Source of the DNA: Wuchereria bancrofti
Taxonomy: Eukaryota > Nematoda > Chromadorea > Rhabditida > Onchocercidae
Assembly (NCBI GenBank): GCA_005281725.1
Contig: SSBO01000001.1
Location: 11,471,776-11,535,775, forward strand
Length of the DNA: 64,000 bases
Reading direction: 5' to 3'
Below, in pieces: positions 26,659 through 46,800 of the stretch. A program made the position numbers and the translations under genes. Numbering within the stretch: position 1 is the stretch's first letter; every line of letters begins with the position of its first letter. The notes under the pieces are model-generated. The model made no database searches and was not told the DNA's origin. It saw only the letters and a program-made list of their open reading frames with translations.

Positions 26659-28011
26659 GTCAAGTCTACGTTTCGAAAAATAATCCATAAAATGAAATGG
26701 CATTGGACTTTCTACAATGGGAAGAACTCTTTGCATCTAAACCTGTCAGGTAATCTTGAACAATACTGAAATCGTGATGTAATTACATGTTTGATAAGAT
26801 GTACCAGGCATCTGGATATTAGTTATCAGATCACACTTCGGAGAGTCTTTGCCCAGGCTAGCAGTAATTGTAATCCTTATCATTGGATACAATATAATGC
26901 TTAACCGTTTTGACTCAAATTTTTAGAAATGTCTTATTGGCAGTTTATTTTCTAAAATAAGTTCGATGGACTTTACCCAATTTGACAGAATACAATCATC
27001 CAACAAATTTTATTGATATAATACAAAAAGGAAAAATACATACATGAAAATAAAAACGAACAAGCTTTACACTCTAACTTTACAAATCATTTACACGGCT
27101 TTTTTTTTAAAACCTTCCCAAATGTTTCGCAATGACGCAGACGCGAAAGAACTAAATGCACAAGTGATCAAATGTAGAAAAATTTATTGGTTAGAAATGA
27201 AATATAAGAGTTAAAATTAAACTTATGTTAGATTAAATTGAAATTTTCGAATCAGATTTTGTGCGGTTCTGTTGACCGCCTCACTTGTCATTGTTACTAA
27301 AATTTCTTAGGAATAGTGAACGCTAAAAGACTGTGGTATTAAAACACCTTTTAGAGCAAATAAGAAAGAAATAAAATTTTGGCAGTTCAATGAAGAAATG
27401 GAACGAAATGTCTTCAAAATTGCAAAACAAACCACAAAAACAACAAAACTTTTTTGAGGAATGTTCTCTGAAAGAATTTTAATCAAAAATTCATTTTTTC
27501 CTTCACCTAGTACAAACAAATATACGAGACAAAGACATAATTTTTAAAGACAATTATTTAATATTCCTAATATCTCGCTGAGTTTTTTCAACAGCTCAAT
27601 TGGGTAAGACACTAAGATAATATAAAAACAACAAAGCAATTACAGATTTTCCACACTAAACTACTATAACTACCGCTCAGCACACCTAAAATTCCACTGA
27701 ATCCTATTAAAAATCTCTCGAATTTTTCCAGAAGATCCAACCTTGATAAGATATCGAAAAAACATATTAAGTCGAAAACAATTCGGCACATTCCACCCCG
27801 TTTTTTTTAAACTAATTAAGTAACAAGAAAAAAAAAAACCAAAACAAGAAATGAAAACAGAAACAAGATGAGCAGAACGTGAAGAAAGCTCTGAGAATCC
27901 AAACTTCTTCAAAGGTAATGAAAAGGTAAAGTTTAGTCGTTTGTTGCACCTTCCCTATTCTAGAAACTGTTTTAAGCAAATAAAAATTGAAAATCAAAAC
28001 AATAGAGAACA
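26659..28011. other. Intergenic between Cramped-like gene and hsp-75
   Basis: About 1.35 kb containing the 3' end of the Cramped-like gene and the promoter side of hsp-75. Short open frames on the minus strand here (27307-28015) are hydrophobic or low-complexity without splice support. I saw no real gene. Confidence 0.5.
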
Positions 28012-31000
28012 TCAAAGTCTTTGCATTTCTTCTTTATCATCACTGGACTTAATTTTGACAGCATTATTGTTGGATGATTTAGTCACATTTGTAGTACCAA
28101 CAGATATAACAGAACCATTATCATCATCAGACCTCACTCTACCACTACCACCACTACTATCGACGGATCTGAGTGCATCTCCTGCAGACTGAGCAAGCTG
28201 TTGTGCGATACGAGTTATCTCGCTTTCCGCATTAACTGAATTGCTAACAACATTTGATCGAGAATTCATAGTTGAAGCAAACTGCTCAACAAAACGATAA
28301 CATTCAGTGCTATTCTCCTGTAACATCACTTCTATCGACTTATCCATTGACGGAGCACTGTGCAATTCCCTTAGAAGGCTGCTCTCCTTCACTGGTGACG
28401 AAAGTATGCTACCACGATCACAGTCTTCATTTGGTTCGATAGTATTTACTGTCGGTGTTAAAATCTTCTGAACCACATTGCTCTCTTGGATGAAGTGTTC
28501 ATTTTCGGAACTAACTGTATTAGAAACAGGAAGAACAAATTGCCCTGATGTCGAATGAGTATTTTCGGGAATGAATACAGACTCAGCCATCTGATATCGT
28601 ACTGTTGTCATTTCTTGCGCAGGACACACCAGAATATTGGTATCTTGCATGAAATTATTAGTGTTGTGCCCAACTCCACGAACATTACTGCCGGACGAAG
28701 TAACAAACTGCACTGACGATGTCGTTGTTGCTACTTTGTGAGTCAGAAATACAGGATTAACTAACTGATATCTTCCATCCGTTACATGATGAACTTGTGT
28801 TGGATGTGATGAAACATTACTTTCCTGCAGTAGGTATTCATTTCCTGATCTAATTCCATCGGAATTATCGTCAGACTTGAATCCACCAGAAACTCCCACA
28901 TCAGACCAGATCCTACCAGTACCATCACGAGATCTTGTTTTACCAACAACACTGTTTGATCTCGCTGTATCACTAGCAGAAAAAGCAAACTGATCAGACT
29001 GCGCTGTACCTGATCGTTCGCTCTGAGATCCAAAAACTGGATCAGCCAACTGATAACCTGTATTTGCTATAGGATGAACTGATGGAGGATTCAATGCAAC
29101 CGCTTGTATGATCCCATTGTTCTGTAAAAAAAGATCACATGGAAAGTAAAAAAATAAAATATTTAAATAGACCACGCCGCTTTTTCACAATTTAATAATT
29201 TGTACGAGTGTCTCCTACATTTCTGCAGAGCATTTACAATTAATAATAGCCAGTCTATGCAAAGATTCAGCAGAAAATAGAAACTCGTAAACTTCAATAC
29301 CTCTCCAGTATTTCAAACAATTATTTGAATTGGAATTATATAAATTGCAGAAAACTCACTTTGCCAGGAAAACGCTGATGAAAAGGACGAGCACGTTTTT
29401 TCACCCTCAAACTTTCAAGCTGTTGCATAAAAGCACTATTCTCTGCTTCCACTATTTCATGTGCAGCAGCTTCAGTTGTTTCCATCATCTCAGCCGATGC
29501 AGTTAGACCGCCAGATGATTGTTCCGAAAGAATATTTGTTGATTTACATCTTTTTCTAATTCTTTCTTGCCATTTTTGTTCTATAAATTCATTCGATTCT
29601 GTTATCCTTTGAGGGTCAGCAAGAGACTGCAAAAATATTAATACAACAATGTGACATTCATGTTTCTTATTTTATTTTTGCAATACTATCAAACATTAGT
29701 AATTGTGCAAATATAATTCTCGAACTAAGAAATTCAGCAAAACGTTAGGATTCTTTTGAGAGACGTGGATGCACTTCAGTTCAAAAGAAGCACCTATTTC
29801 TGCTTTATAACGAACAGTTTACAATGTTAAACCTTATTCTTTATTTCAATATGTCATTTCGAGATATTAGGTCAAAAAGTGAGAAAACTTAGAAGATCAT
29901 TCTTCTATCACGAGCTGGTTGACTACGCGAAATGATGAACAAATTTTCAATTAATTAGCCGAGTTATTATTTATTCACAAATCAGGTCAAAAATTCAAAA
30001 GCAATAGTCTACCTTACAAAGATTATCACCGTAACCGCGATCTAAAAGATGAAGAAAAATACGCCACGGCTCAGGATCGCCCATTCGCTTCATTCCCGTT
30101 GAATAAACAAGCTTGATTTCAGACTCTTTTCCACACTCAAATTGCAAGAATCATAATTAACCGTCACAAAGTTTTAAGAATAAATAACTAAAAAAAATTA
30201 TGTAGTACTAAAAAATGATCATTAATTATGAAAATTGCTCATTATTTCTGTGAATCATTTAGCGTTAAGTAGAAGCAACTGCTTGACATTTCTTAAAAAA
30301 TGAAAAGAATTAGTAACTACATACCAAATAATATAATTCAGTCACAGTAGCTTTGCAAACGTTTTTTTCAGTAAGTCCACCACGCAGTTTGTCCCCGTTG
30401 ATTGTAAACGGTCCATCATCATCATCATCTTGTTCTGTCGCACTTGGCATGTCTACATCTGCGGATGTTTCTTCGCCAACATTTGCATTCCTACGTTTAG
30501 ACAATTCATTGCTTTGTTCAATGGTTCCTGTTCGTTGAAGTTCTTTTATTAACCTAAAATTATATCTAACCTTGGCATAAAAAAAATACTGGTGGAAATA
30601 TAAGCAATAAAGATTGTTCTAAGAAGAAACAACTTAAAACTGAAATTTACAAACTGTGTCCAAAGCCAAGCTTATTTCCCATTGAAAAAACTTGAATGTT
30701 ATAACATTCAACCTATCGTCCAAAAAAAGCTGAAGTTACAAATCTGTCTTAGAATAATAAAAGTAACGGATAAAACTAAAAGGAGCCTACTTTCCAAATG
30801 AACAGTTATTAATTGGTCTGGGACTAAATTTAGTACAAATCTTTACGCTCTAATTCATATAGTACGAGTATAGTAGAATTTACCTATTTATTGAAAATAT
30901 CGTTGGCGTAGCCTCATACAAATTCACAATTATCTTTCCCACACGGGTTGTCTTATCCGGATACAGTACCACCCTCACTTGCTCTTCTTCCTTCGACATG

Positions 31001-33535
31001 TTTCCAAGCTAAATAAATTTTATCACAATGTGTCTAAAGAAAATATAAAGAAAGCACATTTCTCGAATTTTATAAGAAATAATTGTCAGATGGAGCAATT
31101 TGACAATTTACATTGTAAACTCTTCCATGAGCCAATATGCATAAATATTCATCACAAAGTCAAGTCATCGTGAACTACATGGCAGGAAATGATGCATTTA
31201 ACAATTATCTTCAAGAGTAATTGAAATGTGCTCCAAATAATTTGAAAATGGACGATACCAATTTCTGCATCCGCAAATTCCATTTTATCTTGAGAAATGA
31301 GAAAATACGACTAAGCTGATCACCAATAGCAACCCTGATCCTAATCAAAGGATTCTGTCCACGTTGTTCCACAAAATAACGATCAGCTTCAGTTCTTGGT
31401 GTGAGACATATAAAAATATGCGATGGTAATGGTGATGAACTGCAGCCTGGAAAGAGCACTAAAAGTAATAAACAATGGAGTAGTACTCATTTTCAAAAAC
31501 AATAAAATAAAACTCAGCTGGAAAGTTAAAACTTAATTTTAGGTTCAGAGAAATTCCACTGACAGATTTGACTTTCTGACTGACTTCCATTTAAATAATA
31601 TCAATGATCATAAAAAAACTTCGACCTACTTGGAAAAAATTTTTGCAGAGAAGGACAAACCGGTGTACGTACCAACACTAGTTGCTTTTTCTTTCTTTTC
31701 TTCTCATACGTTGATCTGTAACGAAGCAATTTAACTAACAAAAATCTTCATAATACTAGATGATTTATAATGTTATATTTTGTTTAACAAACTACAATAA
31801 TTTTTTTCTAATAAAAAGAAATTTAATAAACACTATAATCTCAGGATGAATAATGGGGCAAAAGTAGGCAGCTGTATTTCAACTCCATCTTGTTACAAAG
31901 ACTTGCAAGGGCTGCACGGGTTATACACATATGAAACTATTAGAGCTCAATGCAATGTATAAGGAGAGACTTGGAAGTTTGGACTTCAGCCACTGGAAAT
32001 ATGAAAATTAAAATAAAGTACACCAACCCCTCCATGACAAGCTGTTGAAATTTGACTTGATCAAACTTGCCACAAACTCTTCTTTTCCATTCAAATCCAT
32101 TAATCAAAATAAACAACTCCTTAACATCTCGTGGTACGCCTGCCATCAAAGCTGAAGTTTTCAAAATATTAAAGATGTGGAAGGGATCATTTATTATCTA
32201 CTAACTGATTTTTCGGATAAGTACCTAATTTATTGAGGAGAATATACAACTTCTCGGCATTTTGGAAGATGCAATATAGCGTAAAATGTGAAATGAAGTC
32301 TGGCATTTTCAACTATTACATCAATATTCTTTTTCACGATATTTGACACCGAACACAATAAAATTGCTGAGAATTTCTCAGTGGCATAATGTGAATTGTA
32401 AAAAGACGAAAGAAATTGAAATTAAGAAAAAACCAACTTTCATCAATGCGTGTTGAAGATCTTAGCAATTTGAGCGAATTGAAATAGTAATTACGGACTT
32501 GATCTTTGTCTTTGTTCAACTTCCTTCGTGCCATCAATTTTGCCATTTGTTCGAAATCTTTTCCATACTACAAATTTGAAACATCTACCACAACTATTAT
32601 CCAACGTTGGTCACTGCTTCAGAAGTTGTTGTGTTCTGGCAGAGCCACGACATTTTAGTATTGGAAATGAATTCTTTTGATTCATGAGTACCTTTCTGAG
32701 ATAGTCATGAATCAAAAGATATAGTAATACCAAGTAGTAGATCTTACCCAAATAAAGAAAATCATACTGTTCAAATACTATTATTTAAACATAAAAAATT
32801 TATAAAATCCATCCGAAGTGTTTTCACACGATAACAGACCATAACGGTTAAGATTAAGTAGCTTTAAGCACGATGAAAAAGTATTAATATGTTCCAAAAA
32901 TTTTAAGACAGACTGGTAAAATATTGCTCCCCGTTCCAAATCATTAAACCTTCTAGATGGAAAAGCTTCATATCTTGAGATCGATTAAGCTCATATGCAC
33001 CGGCAAAAAGCGCACTGTGCTGAAAGACCCCAACAGCTTTGAAACCCTAAATAATTAAAACACATTATAGACGAAAATTTCTTCTTAAAAAACTACTAAC
33101 CATTTTGATACCTTCGAAAAATGCGTTAATTTCTGAGCTGTTCCACTGTTCCCATCGACGGGGTACTTTGTTAATGGCACTAATGGTAGGAGTAGCTACG
33201 TTCGTTTCTGGATTGGTCGAACAAACAGTATGTTGTTGTGAAACATTAGAAGTAGAAGTAGAAGAGTGAATATTTATGGAGGCTGTTTCAGCAGTATTAG
33301 TAGATACCCTTGGAAGAATAGATGAGGAAGTGGTCATGATAGATGCAGCAACTGCATCTCGAACGGCTATTAGAGTATCCCTTATGGTTGCTGTAACAGT
33401 GGTTGTTGAAGTTTGTGGATTTATTGAAAATGGTCGATAGATGATCCGTCGCCGAGAAACTGCTGCAGCAGAAGTGCTAACTCCTGGCTCTGATCTAATT
33501 TCCTCATCTGCTTTTGATCCTGTCTGTGCCGACAT
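28012..33535 (-). CDS. CRAMP1: Cramped-like chromatin protein (CRAMP1 homologue)
   Basis: Cramped proteins are nuclear SANT/Myb-type factors, linked to Polycomb silencing in flies and histone H1 expression in vertebrates. Ten exons give 942 aa: 33535-33101, 32567-32438, 32151-32028, 31715-31630, 31458-31259, 31008-30884, 30553-30325, 30135-30013, 29626-29360, 29121-28012. After a Ser/Thr-rich N terminus, the SANT-like domain reads RRWEQWNSSEINAFFEGIKM, YGKDFEQMAKLMARRK, then DQVRNYYFNSLKLL, matching the family. Next come LRTPVC-type LVRTPVCPSLQKFF and a conserved domain GQNPLIRIRVAIGDQLSRI with FLKIKWN. Later conserved pieces include VRVVLYPDKTTRVGKIIVNL, then DPEPWRIFLHLLDRGYGDN, and a long Ser/Asn-rich C-terminal tail in one 1.1-kb exon. 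An acceptor (ATTGCAG) lies 8 nt before the ATG. Two donors are the unusual GTTGGT (32437, 32027). C. elegans naming is not known to me. Confidence 0.9.
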
Positions 33536-33543
33536 CCAGAAAC

Positions 33544-36228
33544 CTGCAATAATGATCTCTCTTCAGTGTTTATTATATTCGCTTCGTCTTTTGGTAAATT
33601 GAGTAAAATATTTCGTTAGTAAAGCTACTTTTTAAAGCACATCTTCAAATGAAGTAAACTTCAACAGCATTTGGCAATTTCAATTTACCAATGAAAAACA
33701 GAGTACGAAAGTACGTGTGGAACAACACGGAAAATTAACGCATGTACTTATAATTGTCAGAAAATAACTATTCTAACATTATTAAATTCTAAAATTAATG
33801 ACAAAATTAACTACTTCAAATATCTGCTGGATTTATCAATGAAAAAATGACTCAAGATATTGCAGTTGTATAAAGCACAGGTTAAATTACCTAGCAAATG
33901 CTTTTAGCAACAAAGACGAGTTACTGTATTTGTTATAATTATATCAAATTTAACAAATTCAAAAAATTCGCCAACAAACTTACGGACACAAAACATTAAA
34001 GAGAAAATAACGCTTATGTATAACCAATAAATGTATGCAAAAGTGATAAAAATCTGTTCAAAGGTAATTGAAGATTTAATGAATAAACAACAACAATATC
34101 ATAAATTGGTGAAATTTCTTGTCATATATTTTCATACTATTCTTTCTTCCCTATTATCCATATCCATTGTTTGAATATGAAGATTTAAATGGTTAATAAA
34201 ACGTTATTATGGAAGACCAAATAAAAAAATAACTCGATTAGATTAACTATTCGTTTATTGTTTTAATCTAAAAGATGATCCTATCATCTGAATAGTGATT
34301 AGAGTTTCCTTTCCCGTGTACACCCATAAAGCATAACATTATGCAAAGTATTTATATACTCTTCTAATAGATAAAAGATCATAGAAATACTATAACAGTT
34401 AATTTACACACTGAATTTGAAAACGCTGCACACTGCCTGATACACTTAATGAAATTGTAATTTAAAATATTTAAGTCTGAATCTCCCTTTTCCACTTCTA
34501 CTTTTCAACGATTTGAATCAATAACACTACACAGATGTTTTTTATTTCTTTTAACTACAAACAAAACATTTGACAACAGGATATCCATTGTAATTACATC
34601 AAGCAGTTTGAAACAATGACGCCTCGAGTAGTTTTAATCTTACATTTTGATCCATTTATCTGGCTCAATTTGGCTGAATTAAGTTATGCTCTTGAGCTTG
34701 CAGTCCCAGTCAGAAAAGGACAGTGATAATAATAGAAAGGAGATGTAATAAAAATCTGTTATTTTAATAAACTAGAATGTTGAGTACTATTCAGAGAATT
34801 TTCATCATTTAGCGCTCCAATATGATTTTAGCATAGATAGAATTACACCTCAACAAATACATATTATATATATTCTGAAGTTTGGTGCTGAAATCAATTA
34901 CTGACGAAAACTGCTCATTGACTTAATGAATTATGTCGTAGTATTAACGTAAAATTCCATAACAGTAAATCAATCTTTAAATCATTTCTTTCAACAGTAT
35001 TGCTAGTGATTTGTACAATCTAATCTTAACTACTCAATTTTTAAAGCTAAACTTTTAAAAATATATCTCATCATGCTTCAGGTTTAAGCAGCAACTATAC
35101 TATCATATCCTCATAACAAGTTTTGTTTCTAATTTGTGAAAGATATAAACGCAGAGCCAACATCAAATAAAGCATTCCGGAAAACTTAATACAAGAAAAC
35201 TTAAAGAGAGAAGCTATTTACCAAATAATAGCCCATAAGGTTAAAGCTAACACAAATTGACACATAAAAGAACAAAAATGTAAAAAGTTCTCGAAATATT
35301 AAGCACTGTTGAACAATACAAAATAATTTAATTCATTGAATTAAATTCTCAAAATTCTCTAAAATCAAAATGAGGAAATCTGTTGGAATTCTCATAAATA
35401 TACCATTTGATCGCTTAATTTTCCTACCAAAATGTTCAAATTACCCATTCCTACCCTTTCCCATTCTTATCTCCCAGAATACCACAACTTCACAACCTCT
35501 CAATCCTGCTTTAAACGCATCGCAACCGTCATTAAAACTTTCCTTTTCATCAGAAACAAAATTTCACAGACCATCGGACCGCAATACGTTAAGTGATTGT
35601 TGGCTTAGGATTCTGCTCAGATTAGTATCATTGGGACGAGTGGTATTTTCGAAAGAATAGTAAATGGGGAGAAGTTATAGGAACTCGAGGATTCCCAAAT
35701 AGTGCAGGAAATACAAGGATTCCAAAATAACGCAGAAAACCCGGGAATTCCCAAATAGCGCAGGAAAGTAGTTGAGAAATTTTTTGAGTTACAACATACC
35801 ATTGTTGTAAAGACTAATACAGTGTAATATTAGAATTAATCTTCTAAAGAATTGGTAAGATCCATGAATTAGTACTTTTTAGATGGTCACATGAAAGATT
35901 GAATTATGGCAAATTTTGTATATTTCAAGGAAATATTTCTATTTTAGTTTTTATTGATTAGTTATATTTTTCTTAGTTTAATCACGTTTTAGGCAAAAAC
36001 ACAACTGTAATATTTGTGGATAATATCAAAGATGATTGAATGATGTTTTCGGATAGTTTAAAGTAGTTTGAGAAATAATTTCATGAGAGGATAGCTTGGA
36101 GAGATTTGATAGCTGTTGCTATGATGAGAAATGCTATACATACAGTTAATTGTACACATATTTTTCTTTGATTTAGCTATTATACTTTTTGGTTATCGTT
36201 CACTCAAGTTGTAAAGCACTTTTTTTAG
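33544..36228. other. Divergent intergenic/promoter region
   Basis: 2.7 kb between the divergently transcribed Cramped-like and DDX42 genes; it should contain both promoters. Apart from a short triple repeat (35689-35772) I found nothing structured. The open frame at 35370-35660 has no splice or homology support. Confidence 0.5.
35689..35772. repeat. Three 28-bp imperfect tandem repeats
   Basis: Units starting at 35689, 35717 and 35745 share the pattern GGATTCCCAAATARYGCAGG with several substitutions. They lie upstream of DDX42, about 460 bases before its first exon. Confidence 0.75.
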
Positions 36229-36231
36229 GAC
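36221..36231 (+). promoter_or_regulatory. Candidate spliced-leader acceptor of DDX42
   Basis: TTTTTTTAG followed by GAC and the ATG at 36232 leaves a 3-nt leader. As for hsp-75 and dbn-1, this is best read as a trans-splice acceptor. Confidence 0.55.
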
Positions 36232-42583
<6,352 letters not shown>

Positions 42584-43817
42584 CTTTTGAGGCATAAGTT
42601 CGGTAATTGCTCTCCATTGTATTTTGTACATTGATAATAAAACTATTGTTCTTGCTATTTGTAAGTGGAAACGGCAAAAATTTTTGTAAAAAGCAACCAC
42701 AATTATTGCTTGATTTTAGACCTTATCTTTTTATTGAAGTCAAAGGATTAAAATTTTATGTTTTTTAATATTTTTAATTAAAAACTATCAATTAACTAAA
42801 ACGCACTATTTCCAATATGTTTATTTTATGAAAACAATGAGTCTCATAATTTTGGAGAAAAGTTTTAATTACCTTTTCTTTAGATAAACCGTTTCCGTTT
42901 TCATCATATGTCACTGCTGATCTCTAATTTATTCGCACTGTTGAAGATAATTAAATGACATGATTGGCGTGGGTTTAGAACTTTGGCAAGTGAATAACAA
43001 ACATATTAGTGAAGAAATCTCTGATTGAATTAGTCTAATTTTTTTTTTTTGTTGAGTTCAACAATATTTATAATTTTAAATAGTGAATGCTCTATCTGTT
43101 AAGTTGGTTTCATATTTCAATAATTAAGGGTTAATGTTGGTTGTCTTCCGAATATGCAATACCATCTGTTCTTTTTCGTCTGGAAATTCTCGGGGAGAAA
43201 AGGGAATGGAACGTTGAAGGAATGAGAGATAAATTTTTCTTTGAAAAATGGTTGCTAACGTTAACAGTGTATAGATAAGCGAATTTTTTACGGTAGATTT
43301 TATCGTTAAAAGTTGTGACATGAAAGATAAAGGAGTGTTCATTTATTGTTCATGGCGACCATTATTATATAAAATAATTGGAATTTGATTTTTTTTTTTG
43401 GATTCTTTTAAATTAGTAAGAAGTTCGTGATATGGAACATAAAACAAGATTAATATATGGTTCTGATGAAACAATTAAGGTTAATGTGAACATAATTTTC
43501 GGAACACGCTTCACTTCATAAATTTACATGAAGGAGATCAAATCTTAAATTTCTGGATTCTAATTTTCCCAAATTTAGTTCCCAAACAAATGGTCAAAAG
43601 GAACTACTATCGTAATTTATACCTGCCACGACATTTACTCCCAGTTGGTAATTGTGGAAGGAGTAAGTATGTTTCAAGTGATGGAATTGCATTTTAATTA
43701 CCTGATAACTTTAAAGCAACATGATTTTTCATTTGAAATATACAAAACATATAAAATAAGAGTTGGAGTAATTATGAAAAGATAAAAATTAGTCTGCTTA
43801 GGATAATTTAAATAAAT
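42584..43817. other. Convergent intergenic region
   Basis: Lies between the DDX42 stop and the stop of the minus-strand ABC-like gene. It holds the DDX42 polyadenylation signal (42636-42641). I read the minus strand specifically for Walker A, LSGGQ or Walker B coding and found none. The open frame at 43124-43342 does not resemble an ABC domain. Confidence 0.55.
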
Positions 43818-46800
43818 TTAATACTCTAACCTAATACTTTTTGAAATAGAAGGCATGCAACTTCTGCATGATTTGTTATGCATACAAGCAAATATTCGAT
43901 GTACTGCTTGCCATGATTTATAAAGTTTGCCGATAAGATTTGGTAGTTGTACAATTTCTTGACTTGCAGTAAACAGTGTAATTACACTCCTGCAAAAATT
44001 CATCATTTTCAGTGCGAATAACTTCATGATTAAGTAATATCAGTATTGAAAATTATTTTAGAATTTCATTAATACAAATGGATTAGAGAGCATAAATGAT
44101 TTTAGGATTAAATTTGAATAAAAATATTACATAAATGCTTGTGTTTGATGTTTATATTGATGATAGCAGATAAAAGCGGTTAATGCATAACACAGAGCTT
44201 TTAAAGCAAATCCAAATGTTTGCACAATTGAAAAATTTACTGCTTGAAGTACAGAATCTTTGCATGATTTTAATAGCTTGGGATTTTTCTGTAAGAAAAC
44301 TTAAATTTATTTTATCATCAAATATCATTCATACGATGATAAATACATGTTAGTATTTAAGTGAAATAAATTTGTCATAGCATTATAATTATTATTATTA
44401 CTATTATTATTATTATCATTATGATGGTGATGACGATAAATAAAGAAATTTTAATGCTTATATAAAAATATAAACTAACCTGAATACGTCGATTACCTGT
44501 ACATTTGTAACAATAAGTCAATATTTCGAATTCCAATTCAATTTGTATGGAAAAGCACAAAAGAATAAAAATGAATCCAAGCAAAGTTATCTGTCAATGA
44601 AATTGTAATAATTTTGAATAAAAGATAAGTGGAAAAAAAAATTGTTTACTCTATGAAATAGCATAAAAACTTACTTCCCAACTATAAATGAAGCCAAGAA
44701 TGATATTTGTTGATATGGTTGTTATGCGTGTCATTAATTCTGATAAATACGGATGATAAAACTATAATATATAAAATATTATTTAAATCATATATTTATT
44801 ATTTTCCATATAAACATTTTGTCAATGACATATTCGAGACAATAGCAAAATGATTAAAATATTAAAAAGTATGATGACATAAGATAATTGAAAAAATCTT
44901 TAAACATAGTTCTGATATATTTTAATTGAATGAAATAATAATCTAAAAAACATCAATAATCTAAATCTAAAAACTAAAATATCTTCATAAATAAATCATT
45001 TGTGTTATAATCACTGTATCAAATAATTGTTGACAATTGTTATAATTTTTACTATCAATTTTATATACAAATACAAATAGTAAATAAACAAAAAAAAATT
45101 ACCTATATTTTCACCTGAAATTTACCTATATCTTCTAAAAATTTACCTATTTATCATTTATTTATGCCAAAAGTATTTTACCGATTTTGCTTCAGATGTT
45201 AGTGAAATATTTTCATCCACTAAAGTGTTAATTCTTGATTTATCAAATACTTCCTTATCAGCCATTTTTAACAAATGACGAGATAAGATAACATGAAATG
45301 ACACAGCCATATGTTCCGTTGCTATAGCTACCAACATAGTCTAGAAATTGAGAAAAAAAAACCTTTTTTTGTTTTATTTAATCTAAATTTGAGAGAAAAA
45401 ATTTTTTTATTTTATTTCATCTAAATTAATTCTAAGTATTAATGAGAGAATTCATGTTTACATATGTTTTATAAATGAATAACTGAAGATTAATTAATAT
45501 AAAATTCATTTTTTTTTTTACTTTTCTAAAATCTATTCTTATAATTATTAAAAAGATACTATCTATAAAATTTAAATTACTTTTAATTGATATATTATCA
45601 AAATTTCTCTCTTTCGTAGGGTATATACAGTATCAATAATACTAATCATAGTTTTATAAACAAAATTTTTGAAAGAATGTAATCATTTAAGTGATATTTT
45701 GCTTAAGCTTATTTTTTTTACAAAGGAAAGATTAACTATTTGATTTATTGATATATTTTTTTATTTTTTAGAATAAATTTACTCTTATTCATTGGATACA
45801 ATTATTTATTGTTATTTCAATTTTTTAAATTATCTAAAAATATTAACCGATACGGTTTGTGATATAAACGTAGCAAAACCAATAGCAGATAATTGGATAG
45901 CGCAAAGAGTTAAAATATGAATATTTGATGTGTCACCAAGCATTGCTGTAAAAATTTCACCCATAACTATATTATATGCCACCTGTTCAAGTCCATGTAG
46001 AATAGCCAGGATGAAACCAACAAGCTAAAAATGATAATTTCATAATTTTACAATTACATTGTTTTTTTTTTTTTTTCATTAAAAAATTTCATTAAAATTC
46101 ATCAATCAATTGATCATTTGATTGATTTTATTTGATATCTAATAACATTTACAAAAGTTTCAGTGTATTAATTGTTTGTTTACCAATTTTTACTAAAATT
46201 AATAGTATTAAATGAATTGATAATTTGAGTTGGCGTTATTTGAATTTAATTAATATAAAATTCATTTTTTTTTCTAAATATATATATTGAATTTTACATG
46301 GTTTTACCATAGATTTGTTTAATTTAAATAAATGGATATGAAATTAATTTAAATTAAATAATAATAAATATTGAATTTTACATGGTTTTACCATAGATTT
46401 GTTTAATTTAAATAAATGAATATGAAATTAATTTAAATTAATTTAAATAAGTGGAATCAAATAAATATAAATCAAATATACTTTANATAAATGGATATGA
46501 AATTAATTTAAATTAAATAATAATAAATATTGAATTTTACATGGTTTTACCATAGATTTGTTTAATTTAAATAAATGAATATGAAATTAATTTAAATTAA
46601 TTTAAATAAGTGGAATCAAATAAATATAAATCAAATATACTTTATGCATAATGTAAAACATGCAAATATAATATTTGATAAACTTACGAGAAACAATTTA
46701 TGATTATGATAATTGCGCAAAACACTTCTAGTGCCACTTATGAATTGAATGATAGAATTTCCGCTTGGAGAAACAATTGAATTCTTAAATTCTGGGACTG

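Noticed and set aside
35370..35660. 96-codon plus-strand open frame between the Cramped-like and DDX42 genes
   Set aside because: Unusual composition, no splice partners, no recognisable domain, and part of it overlaps an opposite-strand frame near a small repeat.
42584..43817. Search for a hidden second nucleotide-binding domain downstream of the ABC-like gene
   Set aside because: No GxxGxGK(S/T), LSGGQ or Walker B pattern was found on the minus strand; the 43124-43342 frame has no similarity to an ABC domain.
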